From the NCBI GenBank assembly GCA_041487355.1, contig JBGPND010000012.1, forward strand, positions 1 through 52,284: DNA of 52,284 bases, written 5' to 3'. The DNA is from JAMXLO01 sp041487355 (lineage in GTDB: Bacteria > Pseudomonadota > Alphaproteobacteria > Acetobacterales > Acetobacteraceae). Each line of letters starts with the position of its first letter. Positions within the stretch are counted from its first letter, which is position 1. Below the pieces are notes generated by a model, which saw only the letters and a list, made by a program, of their open reading frames with translations, was not told the DNA's origin and searched no databases. Positions 8,394 to 17,076 of this stretch are shown here, one piece after another. The translations under genes were made by a program, and so were the position numbers.

Positions 8394-8957
8394 ATGATGA
8401 TCGCCGTCGCGCTGGATCCGGTGGCGTTGCCCATCGCGGTTGCCGGCCGCGAGGAGACCGCACTACGCCGCTTCCTCGCGCTGCGGGCGGCCGGTGCAAC
8501 CGACATTCCGCTGTTCACGGACCAGCCTGACGAGGCCCTGCGGAGTGCTGCCGGCGGGGCGCTGCGCCTTGGGTTGCCGGGTCCCACTGATCTCGCCGCG
8601 CTGCGCGTGCTGTGGATCGCTGGCCTGCCCGACGAACGCGCCGCCGAGCTGGCCGCGCAGGCACGTGCGGCGCAGGTGCTGGTGAACGTCGAGGATCGGC
8701 CGGCGCTGTGCGATTTCCACAGCGTCGCGGAAGTGCGCCGCGGCGATCTGCTGCTGACGGTCTCGACCGGCGGCGCGAGCCCCGGCCTGGCCGCCCGCAT
8801 CCGCGCCCGGCTCGCCGACCAATACGGACCCGAGTGGGCGGAACGGCTCGCGCTGCTGCGCGATCAGCGTGCGGCCTGGCGCCGGGACCAGCGTGCGCCC
8901 ACCGAGCTTGGGGCGCTGACCGACGCACTGCTGCACGCGCAGGGCTGGCTCGCATGA
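8394..8957 (+). CDS. Precorrin-2 dehydrogenase / siroheme synthase N-terminal domain protein
   Basis: A 187-aa protein matching the N-terminal half of CysG (Met8-like), which oxidises precorrin-2 to sirohydrochlorin and may insert iron. The family core is clear: VLVNVEDRPALCDFHSVAEV, then LLLTVSTGGASPGLAARIR (about 100-145). The N-terminal nucleotide loop is weak, reading AVAGREETALRR instead of a GxGxxA motif. Start is at 8394, with an alternative ATG three bases on. Its TGA overlaps the ATG of the methyltransferase (ATGA), so the two halves of CysG are separate, coupled genes. It opens the sulfite-reduction operon and supplies siroheme for CysI. Confidence 0.85.
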   Translation: MMIAVALDPVALPIAVAGREETALRRFLALRAAGATDIPLFTDQPDEALRSAAGGALRLGLPGPTDLAALRVLWIAGLPDERAAELAAQARAAQVLVNVEDRPALCDFHSVAEVRRGDLLLTVSTGGASPGLAARIRARLADQYGPEWAERLALLRDQRAAWRRDQRAPTELGALTDALLHAQGWLA

Positions 8958-9793
8958 TGCCCACCCTGGCAATCGCTGCGTCCAGGCTGGTCACCCCGGA
9001 ATTCGCGGCCGGGACCGTCTGGCTCGTAGGCGCCGGACCCGGCGATCCCGGCCTGCTCACGCTGCACGCTGCGCATGCTCTGGCGCACGCCGACATCGTG
9101 CTGCACGACGCGCTGGTGTCGGCCGAGATCCTGGCCCTGGCACCGCAGGCGCGGCTGGAATCGGTCGGCAAGCGCGCCGGCGGCGAACGGACGCCGCAGC
9201 TTCGCATCAATGAGCGGCTGATCCGCCTCGCCCGCGAAGGCCGCCGCGTGGTGCGGCTGAAGGGTGGCGACCCGCTGGTATTCGGTCGCGGCGCGGAGGA
9301 GGCACTGGCCCTGGCGGCGGCCGGCGTGCCGTTCCGTATCGTGCCGGGGATCAGCGCCGGCATCGGCGGCATGGCGGCTGCCGGCATCCCGACCACGCAT
9401 CGCGGTTTGGCGCACAGCGTCGCCTTCATCACCGGTCATGAGGCGAGCGGCGAACTGCCGCACAGTCTGGACTGGGACGCGCTTGGGCGCGGGGCTGACG
9501 TGCTGGTGCTCTACATGGCGTTGCGTCACATCGCCATAATCGCATCGCGCCTGCGCGGGGCAGGACGCGATGCCGCGGAACCGGTCGCCTTCCTCACCGA
9601 GGCAACGAAGCCGCGTCAGAGCGTGCTTGTCACGACGCTGGCGGAGGCAGGGCAGGCGGCAGCCGCCATCCCGGCCGGCGTGCCGACGCTCATCGTCATT
9701 GGTCCTGTCGTCGCGCTGCGCGCGCTGCTGGCCGACTGGCAGCAGGTCGCACCGATGTCCTGCGCGCCCGCGTCGCGCCGCGCGACGGCCTGA
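8954..9793 (+). CDS. cobA: Uroporphyrinogen-III C-methyltransferase
   Basis: A 279-aa SAM-dependent methyltransferase that makes precorrin-2, the first siroheme-specific step. VWLVGAGPGDPGLLTL (about 22-37) is the SAM loop; VVRLKGGDPLVFGRG and IVPGISAG are further signatures. It corresponds to the C-terminal half of CysG, encoded separately here and overlapping the dehydrogenase gene by 4 bp. The start at 8954 (MMPTLA) sits in that overlap; the frame is open farther upstream but only antisense to the previous gene's sense. cysJ follows after 11 bp. It could also feed cobalamin synthesis, but the neighbours point to siroheme. Confidence 0.93.
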   Translation: MMPTLAIAASRLVTPEFAAGTVWLVGAGPGDPGLLTLHAAHALAHADIVLHDALVSAEILALAPQARLESVGKRAGGERTPQLRINERLIRLAREGRRVVRLKGGDPLVFGRGAEEALALAAAGVPFRIVPGISAGIGGMAAAGIPTTHRGLAHSVAFITGHEASGELPHSLDWDALGRGADVLVLYMALRHIAIIASRLRGAGRDAAEPVAFLTEATKPRQSVLVTTLAEAGQAAAAIPAGVPTLIVIGPVVALRALLADWQQVAPMSCAPASRRATA

Positions 9794-9804
9794 GGGAGAA
9801 GATC

Positions 9805-11550
9805 ATGCCAAGCCTGCCAATGCTGCCAGAGACCGCGCCCTTCCCGGCCGATCAGATCACCGCGCTCAACCGCATCATGTCCGCCACCAACGCCGAGCAG
9901 AGGACCTGGCTGAGCGGCTTCCTCGCAGGCTATCAGGCGGCGACCGCGCCGCTTCCGGCCGCGGCCGCACCGCCCGCGCGGCGTGCCCCGCTCACCATTC
10001 TGTTTGGCACCGAATCCGGCAACGCCGAAGCGCTCGCCGATGTCGCCCGCAAGGCGGCCGGCAAGCTTGGCTTCGCCGCACGGGTACTCGACATGGCGGA
10101 TGCCACGCCTGCCCAGGTGGCCGGCGCGCAGAACCTGCTGGTGATCGCCAGCACCTGGGGCGAAGGCGATCCGCCACAACGGGCAATCGATTTCCATGCG
10201 GCGCTGATGGCCGACGACGCGCCGCGCTTCGACGGCGTGCGCTATGCCGTGCTGGCGCTCGGCGACCGCGCCTATGCGAAGTTCTGCGAGACCGGCCGGC
10301 TGTTCGACGAACGTTTTTCCGCACTTGGTGCAACGCGTGTGACGGACCGGATCGAATGCGACCTCGACTACGAGGCACCGGCCAATACGTGGATCGACGG
10401 GACACTGACGCAATTGCAAGCCGAATTGGGCGAGCCGGAGGCAGGCGCCGCTGTCATCCACGTGGACTTCGCCCGCGCACCGGCCGAGGCCAGTGCCTAT
10501 AGCCGGAGACGTCCGTTCGAGGCGGAAATCACCGAACGCATCAAGCTCAGCGGCAGCCGCTCCACGTCGGAGACCTGGCACCTGGAACTGTCGCTCGCCG
10601 GCGCCGGCATCACGTATGAACCGGGCGATTCGCTGGGCTTTCTGCCGAGCAATGATCCAGCGCTGGTCGACGCTGTGCTGGCGGCGTCGGGGCTTGCCGG
10701 TGATTCGGCGCTGCATGCGGCCCTGTCGGAGCGGTTCGACATCACCACGCTGACGCGCAAACAGGTCGAGGACTACGCGCGCATCACTGGCGATGCGTCG
10801 CTGGCGGCTGGCGATGCATTCGTCGAGGGACGGCAGTTGATCGACCTGCTCGAGGCGGCTCCGCATCCGCTGAGCGCCGAGCAGCTCACGGCGCTGCTGC
10901 GGCCTTTGCCGCCGCGCTACTATTCGGTTGCATCCAGTCTGAAGGCTGCGCCGGATGAGGCGCATCTGCTGATTGCAGCGGTGCGCTACGAGACGCATGG
11001 CCGCGCGCGCAACGGCGTCGCGTCGGTCGACGTCGCGGACCGGCGCAAGACCGGCGAGCGGATGAAGGTGTTCGTCAAGCCGAATCAGCATTTCAGGCTG
11101 CCCGCGGATCCGCAGCGGCCAATCATCATGATCGGTCCGGGCACCGGCGTCGCGCCGTTCCGTGCCTTCATGCAGGAGCGCGATGCGGTCGGTGCGCGCG
11201 GGAGGAGCTGGCTGGTCTTTGGCCATCGCAACTATACGCACGACTTCCTGTATCAGTTGGAATGGCAGGATCTGCTGAAGCGGAAGGTGTTGACGCGGCT
11301 CGATGTCGCGTTCTCGCGTGATCAGCCCGAGAAGCGCTACGTGCAGCACGCGTTGTGGGACGCGCGGCGCGATGTCCACGCATGGCTGCGGGACGGCGCG
11401 GTGATCTATGTCTGCGGCGACGCGAACGCGATGGCGAAGGACGTGCATGCCACGCTGCAGCGCATCCTCGCCGATCAAGGCGGCAAGGACGGAGTGGCGG
11501 CACTCGACGCGCTGCGTCGCGAAGGCCGCTACCTGCGCGATGTCTATTGA
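9805..11550 (+). CDS. cysJ: Sulfite reductase [NADPH] flavoprotein alpha-component
   Basis: A 581-aa diflavin reductase that passes electrons from NADPH through FAD and FMN to the CysI hemoprotein. In order: a short helical N-terminus with TWLSGFLAGYQAA, a flavodoxin domain (ILFGTESGNAEALA, about 68-82), a connecting/FAD domain with RYYSVASS (about 372-379), and an NADPH domain with PGTGVAPFRAFMQ and the C-terminal YLRDVY ending typical of the family. GGGAG precedes the ATG. cysI starts 10 bp after the stop, so the order siroheme genes-cysJ-cysI is a single functional unit. Confidence 0.95.
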   Translation: MPSLPMLPETAPFPADQITALNRIMSATNAEQRTWLSGFLAGYQAATAPLPAAAAPPARRAPLTILFGTESGNAEALADVARKAAGKLGFAARVLDMADATPAQVAGAQNLLVIASTWGEGDPPQRAIDFHAALMADDAPRFDGVRYAVLALGDRAYAKFCETGRLFDERFSALGATRVTDRIECDLDYEAPANTWIDGTLTQLQAELGEPEAGAAVIHVDFARAPAEASAYSRRRPFEAEITERIKLSGSRSTSETWHLELSLAGAGITYEPGDSLGFLPSNDPALVDAVLAASGLAGDSALHAALSERFDITTLTRKQVEDYARITGDASLAAGDAFVEGRQLIDLLEAAPHPLSAEQLTALLRPLPPRYYSVASSLKAAPDEAHLLIAAVRYETHGRARNGVASVDVADRRKTGERMKVFVKPNQHFRLPADPQRPIIMIGPGTGVAPFRAFMQERDAVGARGRSWLVFGHRNYTHDFLYQLEWQDLLKRKVLTRLDVAFSRDQPEKRYVQHALWDARRDVHAWLRDGAVIYVCGDANAMAKDVHATLQRILADQGGKDGVAALDALRREGRYLRDVY

Positions 11551-11560
11551 GGAGGCGCCA

Positions 11561-13273
11561 ATGGATGCGCTGAAGCCGCCGTCGCCCAACGAGGCGATCA
11601 AGGCGAACAGCCGCTTCCTGCGCGGCACCATCGCCGAAGGGCTGCAGCGCGTAGAAACCGGCGCGTTGTCGGACGATGACCAGCAACTGACGAAATTCCA
11701 TGGCATCTACGTGCAGGACGACCGCGACCTGCGAGCGGAGCGCGGGCGCAAGAAGATGGAGAAGGCGTTCATCTTCATGGCGCGGATGCGCGTGCCGGGT
11801 GGCATCCTGACACCGCGGCAGTGGCTGGCGGCGGAGACCATCGCGCGCGAACGTGGCAACGGCACGCTGCGCCTGACCACGCGCCAGACGATCCAGTTCC
11901 ACGGCATCATCAAGAGCAACCTGCGCCCGGCAATCCGTGCGCTGAACGACGCGATGCTCGACACGATCGCGGCCTGCGGCGACGTGAACCGCAACGTCAT
12001 CGCGACGGCGAATCCGTGGGTGGGCCGAACGCACGCCCAGATCGCGGAGCTCGCACTGGCGATCGGCGCGCATCTGCTGCCGAAGAGCCGCGCCTGGCAC
12101 GAGATCTGGATCGATGGCGAGAAGCTTTCCGGCGGTGAGGAGGAAGCCGAACCGATCTACGGCCGCACCTACATGCCGCGGAAGTTCAAGATCGCGGTCG
12201 CCTTGCCGCCGCACAACGATGTGGACGTGTTCGCTCACGATCTCGGCTTCATCGCCATCGAAGAGGCCGGGTGCATCGTCGGCTATAACGTGGTGGTCGG
12301 CGGCGGCATGGGAATGACCCATGGCGAGCCGGACACATTCCCGCGCACCGGCGACGTGATCGGCTACTGCCGTCCCGACCAGGTGCTGGACGTCGCCGAG
12401 AAGGCGGTGACCGTGCAGCGCGACTTCGGCGACCGCTCGGACCGCAAGCATGCACGGCTCAAGTACACGATCGAGCGCATCGGCCTGCCGCAATTCAGCG
12501 AGGAGCTGCAACAACGTCTGGGCTACCGCCTGTCCCCGGCGCGTGCGTCGGCCTTCACCGATAATGGCGATCGGCTTGGCTGGGCCGAGGGTGAGAATGG
12601 CGCGTGGCATTTCACGCTGTTCGTCGAGAACGGTCGCGTGCGTGATCTGCCGGAGAGCCGGTTGCTCAGCGGATTGCACGCGATCGCGGCCTTGGGTTTC
12701 GGCCGCTTCATCATCACGCCTAACCAGAATCTCGTTCTGGCCGACATGCCGCCGGAACAGCGGGACGCGGTCGCGGCGTTGCTCGAAGTGCACGGGCTGG
12801 ACACGCCGGTCAGCGGATTGCGCCGCAACTCCCTGTCCTGCGTGGCGCTGCCGACCTGCGGGCTCGCCTTGGCGGAAAGCGAACGCTATCTGCCGTCACT
12901 GGTGACGCGACTGGACGATGAGCTGGATCGGCTCGGACTGGCGCAGGAAGACATCACCATCCGCATGACAGGATGCCCCAATGGCTGCGCGCGCCCGTAT
13001 CTTGCCGAGATCGCACTCGTGGGCCGCGCGCCCGGTCTCTACAACCTCTATCTCGGCGGGGCATTCGACGGCACGCGGCTGAACAAGCTGTATCGCAAGG
13101 ACGTGGGCGACGACGCGATCGTCGATGCGCTGGCGCCGCTGCTGCGCGAATTTGCCGAACGCCGTTCGCCGGGCGAACGATTCGGCGATTATGTGATCCG
13201 GTCCGGACACGTGCGCCCGACCACTGCCGGCAACACGTTCCATGCCGATCTGGCCCCCGATCTGAGGAGCTGA
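11561..13273 (+). CDS. cysI: Sulfite reductase hemoprotein beta-component
   Basis: A 570-aa siroheme/4Fe-4S enzyme that reduces sulfite to sulfide in six electrons. The cluster cysteines are present as CVALPTCGLA and MTGCPNGCARPY near the C-terminal third, and TTRQTIQFHGI is the conserved siroheme-region motif. The start at 11561 (MDALKPPSP) has GAGGAGG just upstream. Frames opening earlier, inside cysJ, are read-through in another frame. Length matches NADPH-type CysI. The stop lies two bases before the next small gene. Confidence 0.96.
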   Translation: MDALKPPSPNEAIKANSRFLRGTIAEGLQRVETGALSDDDQQLTKFHGIYVQDDRDLRAERGRKKMEKAFIFMARMRVPGGILTPRQWLAAETIARERGNGTLRLTTRQTIQFHGIIKSNLRPAIRALNDAMLDTIAACGDVNRNVIATANPWVGRTHAQIAELALAIGAHLLPKSRAWHEIWIDGEKLSGGEEEAEPIYGRTYMPRKFKIAVALPPHNDVDVFAHDLGFIAIEEAGCIVGYNVVVGGGMGMTHGEPDTFPRTGDVIGYCRPDQVLDVAEKAVTVQRDFGDRSDRKHARLKYTIERIGLPQFSEELQQRLGYRLSPARASAFTDNGDRLGWAEGENGAWHFTLFVENGRVRDLPESRLLSGLHAIAALGFGRFIITPNQNLVLADMPPEQRDAVAALLEVHGLDTPVSGLRRNSLSCVALPTCGLALAESERYLPSLVTRLDDELDRLGLAQEDITIRMTGCPNGCARPYLAEIALVGRAPGLYNLYLGGAFDGTRLNKLYRKDVGDDAIVDALAPLLREFAERRSPGERFGDYVIRSGHVRPTTAGNTFHADLAPDLRS

Positions 13274-13275
13274 CG

Positions 13276-13614
13276 ATGCGCTATTTGCGACAAGCGACCC
13301 GCGATCTGGCCTGGCCCTCCTTGCGTCACAGCGAAGGGAGGCTGCTCGGGCTGCCCTTCGTCCTGGCCGCTTGCGCGCCGTGTTTCGTGTTCCATTGGCC
13401 CGTCTGCATAGCCGCATTGATGGTCGCGAGCGTGGCGAGTTTCCTCATCTACGTTCCGCTGACGGCACTGGCGCTGAATGGCGGCGTGGCGCTGACCGAG
13501 GACGCTCCGATTCCGCTTCTCACCTCGCGCGCCTATGTCGTGCTGCTGGCGTTGTGGACGACGACAGCCTGGCTCGGGGCCGCCGCGGCGCCCCATCTTG
13601 GTCCGGCCGGCTGA
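13276..13614 (+). CDS. Small membrane protein linked to the sulfite-reductase operon
   Basis: A 112-aa protein whose ATG lies two bases after the cysI stop; GAGGAG, part of the cysI end, serves as its ribosome site. Three hydrophobic segments are visible: about 27-46 (GLPFVLAACAPCFVFHWPV), 47-70 and 90-107. A central loop (GGVALTEDAPIPLLTS) and a basic N-terminus complete it. I do not recognise the family. The position implies co-translation with cysI; possible jobs are membrane tethering of the reductase or handling of sulfite or sulfide, but this is inference from context only. Confidence 0.75.
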   Translation: MRYLRQATRDLAWPSLRHSEGRLLGLPFVLAACAPCFVFHWPVCIAALMVASVASFLIYVPLTALALNGGVALTEDAPIPLLTSRAYVVLLALWTTTAWLGAAAAPHLGPAG

Positions 13615-13700
13615 CGTCAGAACGCCATCGAGGCGTGGAGGAACATGGGTTGTCGTCGCTCGCATTTCGACCGGAGCCGTCGTAATTGCTTGAGCCGCCT

Positions 13701-14081
13701 TCAATGCAGCGTCGCGAGGTAGGCGATCAGGTCGGCGCGCTGCTTCAGATCTTTCACGCCGGGGAAGCTCATCCGTGTACCGGGCACAAGCTGACGCGGC
13801 GCCGCGAGATAATGGTCCAACGTCGCGACATCCCATGTCAGGCCGGAGTTCTTGTTGGCATCCGAGTAGTGGAAGCCTGGGATGTGACCGGAAGGACGGT
13901 TCACCACGCCGAACAGACTCGGTCCCACCAGGTTCCGTTCAGGTTGTACACTGTGGCAGATGCTGCAGTTGGCTCGGAACACCTTTTCGCCGGCTGCGGC
14001 GTCCTGCGCCTGCGCCGGGGCTGCGATGATGAGCGCGGCCGCGCTTGCAAGGATGAAGGCGTGCAAATCGCATCCGGGCAT
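13701..14081 (-). CDS. Class I cytochrome c (c2/c550-like)
   Basis: A 126-aa exported monoheme cytochrome. The start at 14081 has AGGAG eight bases upstream and gives a Sec signal peptide ending APAQAQ. The heme site CSICH follows closely, NLVGPSLFGVVNRPSG is the usual class I segment, and GTRMSFPGV supplies the axial Met. It is a soluble periplasmic electron carrier. It stands convergent to the sulfite-reduction operon, 86 bp apart, with no oxidase or dehydrogenase beside it, so its partner is unknown. Confidence 0.92.
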   Translation of the reverse strand: MPGCDLHAFILASAAALIIAAPAQAQDAAAGEKVFRANCSICHSVQPERNLVGPSLFGVVNRPSGHIPGFHYSDANKNSGLTWDVATLDHYLAAPRQLVPGTRMSFPGVKDLKQRADLIAYLATLH

Positions 14082-14460
14082 GAGCGGATCTCCTGCCGTT
14101 CGCTGGAGCGACGTGAGCAACTTGCTGGGATGCGCGATCCCGCGGTTTGGCGTCAGGCGATGGACGTTGACATCCCGCCTTTTATTCCGTGCGAGCGGTG
14201 CACTATCTGAGCCGAATTCGTGGCGGACAAATCGACGATGATTTGTCGACAGGCACTGGAATTTTTCACGGCATCAGACGTCCGTACCAGATTCGCCCTG
14301 GTGTTCGCCAAGGCGCAGGAACAACTCGACGTTACCACGGATGCCTTTTGGAATCGGATGCGTCTCCCCATCCAGCGGCCATCGCGGCGCGAAGCTTGGG
14401 CCTCCGCTGCGGACCGCGTCGGCTGAGCCGATGTCCGAAATTCGCAGGGAGGATTTCGTC
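14082..14460. promoter_or_regulatory. Intergenic region with operator-like palindrome
   Basis: This 379-bp gap separates the divergent cytochrome c and TIGR03118 genes. GACAAATC (14226-14233) is inverted at 14240-14247 around six bases, an operator-like palindrome. A TTGACA stands at 14167 but no good -10 follows at the usual spacing. A possible 68-codon frame (GTG at 14220) has no ribosome site and no recognisable content; I do not call it. Confidence 0.4.
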
Positions 14461-15666
14461 GTGCATGCACATTCCTCACACCATGACGCGATGCAGGATG
14501 CGCAGGATCAGTTGCAGGATCTGTCGCGCGATAACGACCAGCGCCCGCCGCTGGACGTCGACGATCGCCACCGCCAACACGGCGCGCCAACCACCTTCAC
14601 GCAGACCAACCTGATCTCGGACGGGTTCGTGCCCGCGGTGCAGACCGACCCGAACCTGATCAACCCTTGGGGCGTCTCATACAGTCCGACGAGCCCGTTC
14701 TGGATTTCCGATAACGGCTCAGGTGTCGCGAGCATCGACAGCGTCACGACCAGTGGCGTGACGCTCAACGTGATCCCCGCAGTCACCATCGCTCCGTCCA
14801 CGCCTGGTGGCGGTCCGGCGGCGCCGACCGGTCAGGTGTTCAATCCCTTTCAGGCGTCCGGTGCCTTCACTTTGCAGGACGGCTCGCCTGCCACCTTCCT
14901 GTTCGCCACCGAGGACGGCACAATTTCCGGCTGGAACAGGGCCGCGGGCACCCAGTCCATCATAGCGGTCAACGAATCAATGAATCCGGCGGATGGCAGC
15001 GAAGCGCTCGGCCTGGGTGCGGTCTACAAGGGGCTCGCGATCGCTCAGACCGACGACGGTCCTGCCCTGTACGCAGCGAACTTCCGCCACGGCACCGTGG
15101 ATATGTTCGACCAGAACTTCAACCAGATCAAAAGCTTCACCGATCATCACCTGCCAGACGGCTACGCGCCCTTCAATGCGCAGGTGCTTGGCGACAAGCT
15201 GTTCGTGACGTTTGCGCTGCAAGATGACACGAAGCATGACGACGTCGCCGGCGCCGGCCATGGCTTCGTGGATGAATTCGATCTCGAAGGCCATCTGCTG
15301 CACCGGGTGGCATCGGGCGGGCCGCTCGATTCACCCTGGGGCCTCGCGATCGCGCCAGCCAGTTTCGGCAGCTTTGGCGGCGATCTGCTGGTCGGCAACT
15401 TCGGCGACGGCACCATCGATGCCTTCGATCCGAAGCATGACACCTTCCTCGGCAAGCTGCTCGGCGCGGACGGCAACCCGCTCGTGATCGGCGACCTATG
15501 GGAACTCATCCCCGGCAATGGCGGATCGGCTGGTGACCCCAACGCGATCTATTTCACTGCGGGTCTGCAGGCTGAAGCTCATGGCCTGTTCGGCAGCCTG
15601 ACGCCGAACCCGACGCCAGGCTCGACGGCAATGCCGGACACCAGCCCGCATCATCTGTTCGGCTGA
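14461..15666 (+). CDS. TIGR03118 family protein (beta-propeller-like)
   Basis: A 401-aa protein of the TIGR03118 family, function unknown. It starts with a polar His/Asp/Gln-rich N-terminus (about 1-45), then the family core: TNLISDG, the DPNLINPWGVSYSPTSPFWI segment, FLFATEDGTISGWN, and later SPWGLAIAP and LLVGNFGDGTIDAFDP repeats that suggest propeller blades. It ends with an ELIPGNGG / YFTAGLQAEAHGLFG block. GTG 14461 is chosen because AGGGAGGA lies eight bases upstream; ATG 14431 is an alternative without a site. Members are usually exported, yet no signal peptide is visible here. Confidence 0.8.
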   Translation: MHAHSSHHDAMQDAQDQLQDLSRDNDQRPPLDVDDRHRQHGAPTTFTQTNLISDGFVPAVQTDPNLINPWGVSYSPTSPFWISDNGSGVASIDSVTTSGVTLNVIPAVTIAPSTPGGGPAAPTGQVFNPFQASGAFTLQDGSPATFLFATEDGTISGWNRAAGTQSIIAVNESMNPADGSEALGLGAVYKGLAIAQTDDGPALYAANFRHGTVDMFDQNFNQIKSFTDHHLPDGYAPFNAQVLGDKLFVTFALQDDTKHDDVAGAGHGFVDEFDLEGHLLHRVASGGPLDSPWGLAIAPASFGSFGGDLLVGNFGDGTIDAFDPKHDTFLGKLLGADGNPLVIGDLWELIPGNGGSAGDPNAIYFTAGLQAEAHGLFGSLTPNPTPGSTAMPDTSPHHLFG

Positions 15667-15675
15667 ACGGGCCGA

Positions 15676-16056
15676 CTACCAGACGAGGTTGCTGGCGAGT
15701 TCCGCGCCATGGGCTGCATCCGTCCCGTCGAGCACCGGCCGGATAGCATTCAGCGCCGCCCGCAAGGTGCGGAAGCGCTGCAGGTCGCCCCAGGCAGGCG
15801 CCGACGAGACGACCCAGAAGGTCGACTCGGCGGGCGAATAGATCAGGTGCAACGGTTCCTTGCTCGGACGCACGACGATGACGATACGGCCGACGATCAT
15901 GGGATCGTCGCCACGCCGCTCGCTCACATAGGCGCGGGCAATGCCGAGCCCTTCCCGTTGGGTGGCGGTAAACCACTCGGCGAGAACGGCGCGTTCCCAT
16001 TGCGAGATGGGGCGCGGCGGAAACGTGAGAATGACGTTGTCGGCGTTTGACGGCAT
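15676..16056 (-). CDS. Conserved hypothetical protein, 126 aa
   Basis: A soluble 126-aa protein with no signal peptide or membrane segment. Visible features are an N-terminal ILTFPPRPISQWERAVLAEWF, a strand-rich centre (MIVGRIVIVVRPS, LHLIYSPAESTFWVVSS) and a helical end (FRTLRAALNAIRPVL). I recognise no domain. It converges on the TIGR03118 gene with a 9-bp gap, so the two stops nearly meet. No strong ribosome site precedes the ATG. Base composition and amino-acid usage look like a real gene. Confidence 0.65.
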   Translation of the reverse strand: MPSNADNVILTFPPRPISQWERAVLAEWFTATQREGLGIARAYVSERRGDDPMIVGRIVIVVRPSKEPLHLIYSPAESTFWVVSSAPAWGDLQRFRTLRAALNAIRPVLDGTDAAHGAELASNLVW

Positions 16057-16131
16057 GGGGGCGCTCGGCGTGAACTATGCGTTTCACAACCTAGTTGGCT
16101 GCGGGTTACAAATTCGCTGCAATCCAGCAGG

Positions 16132-16986
16132 CTAGTCGGGATCGGGCCCGTGAACGGCTGCATAGCCCGTGCCGAATGCGGCATCACGCTTCTGGAAGGC
16201 AAACTTCACGCCGTGCTCACGCATCGTCTCGCGGAACGCACGCGCCATCGGTGCGAGATGGCCACGCGCATCGATCTCCGCCCCGATGCGCTGCAGCGTG
16301 CGAGCACCCATCAACTCGAGCCCAAGATTGACCAGCCGCTTGTTGGCTGACAACAGGTGCGGATCGACCAGACCCATCCGTTCGGCCAGCCGCATCACCT
16401 CGTCTTCCAACTGGGCAGCCGGCACGGCCTTGAGCGCCAGGCCGATCGAGGCCGCATCGGCACCGGTCACGCTGTCGCCGGTCAGCAGCAGCCGCTTCGC
16501 CCATTGCGGGCCGCAATGATACAGCCACATGCTCCCCGGCGGTGTTCCCAGGTCGCGCACGGGCGGGAAGCCGATGCGCGCATCCTCGGCGACCAGCACC
16601 ATGTCGCACAGCCAGGCGAGATCGGTGCCGATGCCGATGCAAGTGCCGTGCACCTGCGCAATCACTGGCTTGTGCATGTCGAACAATGTGATGCGCAGGC
16701 GCTGGCCCTGCTCCAGCCGCCAGACGTCGTCATCGATCTCCTGCCGGCCGCGATAGGCCTCGCCGCGGCCGGACGAGTACTCGCTGAGATCGGCGCCGGC
16801 GCAGAAATGCGGGCCGGCACCGCGCAGCACGACGCAATGCACCGCGTTATGTTCATCGGCCTCGAGCAGCGCCGCGGCCAGTTCCCGCAATAGCTGCGCA
16901 CTGAGTGCGTTGCGCTTCTCCGGCCGGTTGAGCGTGACGATGGCCGTGGTGTTTCTCACCTCGTAGGTAATCTGATCGAACTGCAT
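16132..16986 (-). CDS. Enoyl-CoA hydratase/isomerase family protein
   Basis: A 284-aa crotonase-fold protein. The start at 16986 (MQFDQITYEV) has AAGGGGG seven bases upstream; the frame stays open to 17961 on the antisense of the next gene but that is not coding. LNRPEKRNALSA, the oxyanion segment HFCAGADLSEYSSG (about 60-73) and VHGTCIGIGTDLAWLCDM (about 113-130) are clear. The usual hydratase glutamates are not obvious, since PPVRDLGTPPGS replaces the P-E-x-x-x-G pattern, so it may be an isomerase, hydrolase or decarboxylase of a CoA thioester. It is divergent from the enolase-superfamily gene. Confidence 0.85.
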   Translation of the reverse strand: MQFDQITYEVRNTTAIVTLNRPEKRNALSAQLLRELAAALLEADEHNAVHCVVLRGAGPHFCAGADLSEYSSGRGEAYRGRQEIDDDVWRLEQGQRLRITLFDMHKPVIAQVHGTCIGIGTDLAWLCDMVLVAEDARIGFPPVRDLGTPPGSMWLYHCGPQWAKRLLLTGDSVTGADAASIGLALKAVPAAQLEDEVMRLAERMGLVDPHLLSANKRLVNLGLELMGARTLQRIGAEIDARGHLAPMARAFRETMREHGVKFAFQKRDAAFGTGYAAVHGPDPD

Positions 16987-17076
16987 GGTGTCACCCCCTT
17001 GCGTTGCCGGCCTCGCGGCCGGCGCGTAGGCTCGATGGCAACCATGCACCGGGCGGGACGGGGAGGCCAAGTCGCC

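Noticed and set aside
9616..11706. 696-codon open frame on the minus strand opposite cobA/cysJ
   Set aside because: Antisense to well-recognised genes; its protein is Arg/His/Gln-rich without domains, as expected from high-GC mirror frames.
11168..12793. 541-codon minus-strand frame opposite cysJ/cysI
   Set aside because: Same reason: mirror frame of cysI with no recognisable content.
14220..14426. 68-codon frame before the TIGR03118 gene
   Set aside because: GTG start without ribosome site, no recognisable features, and it overlaps an operator-like palindrome.
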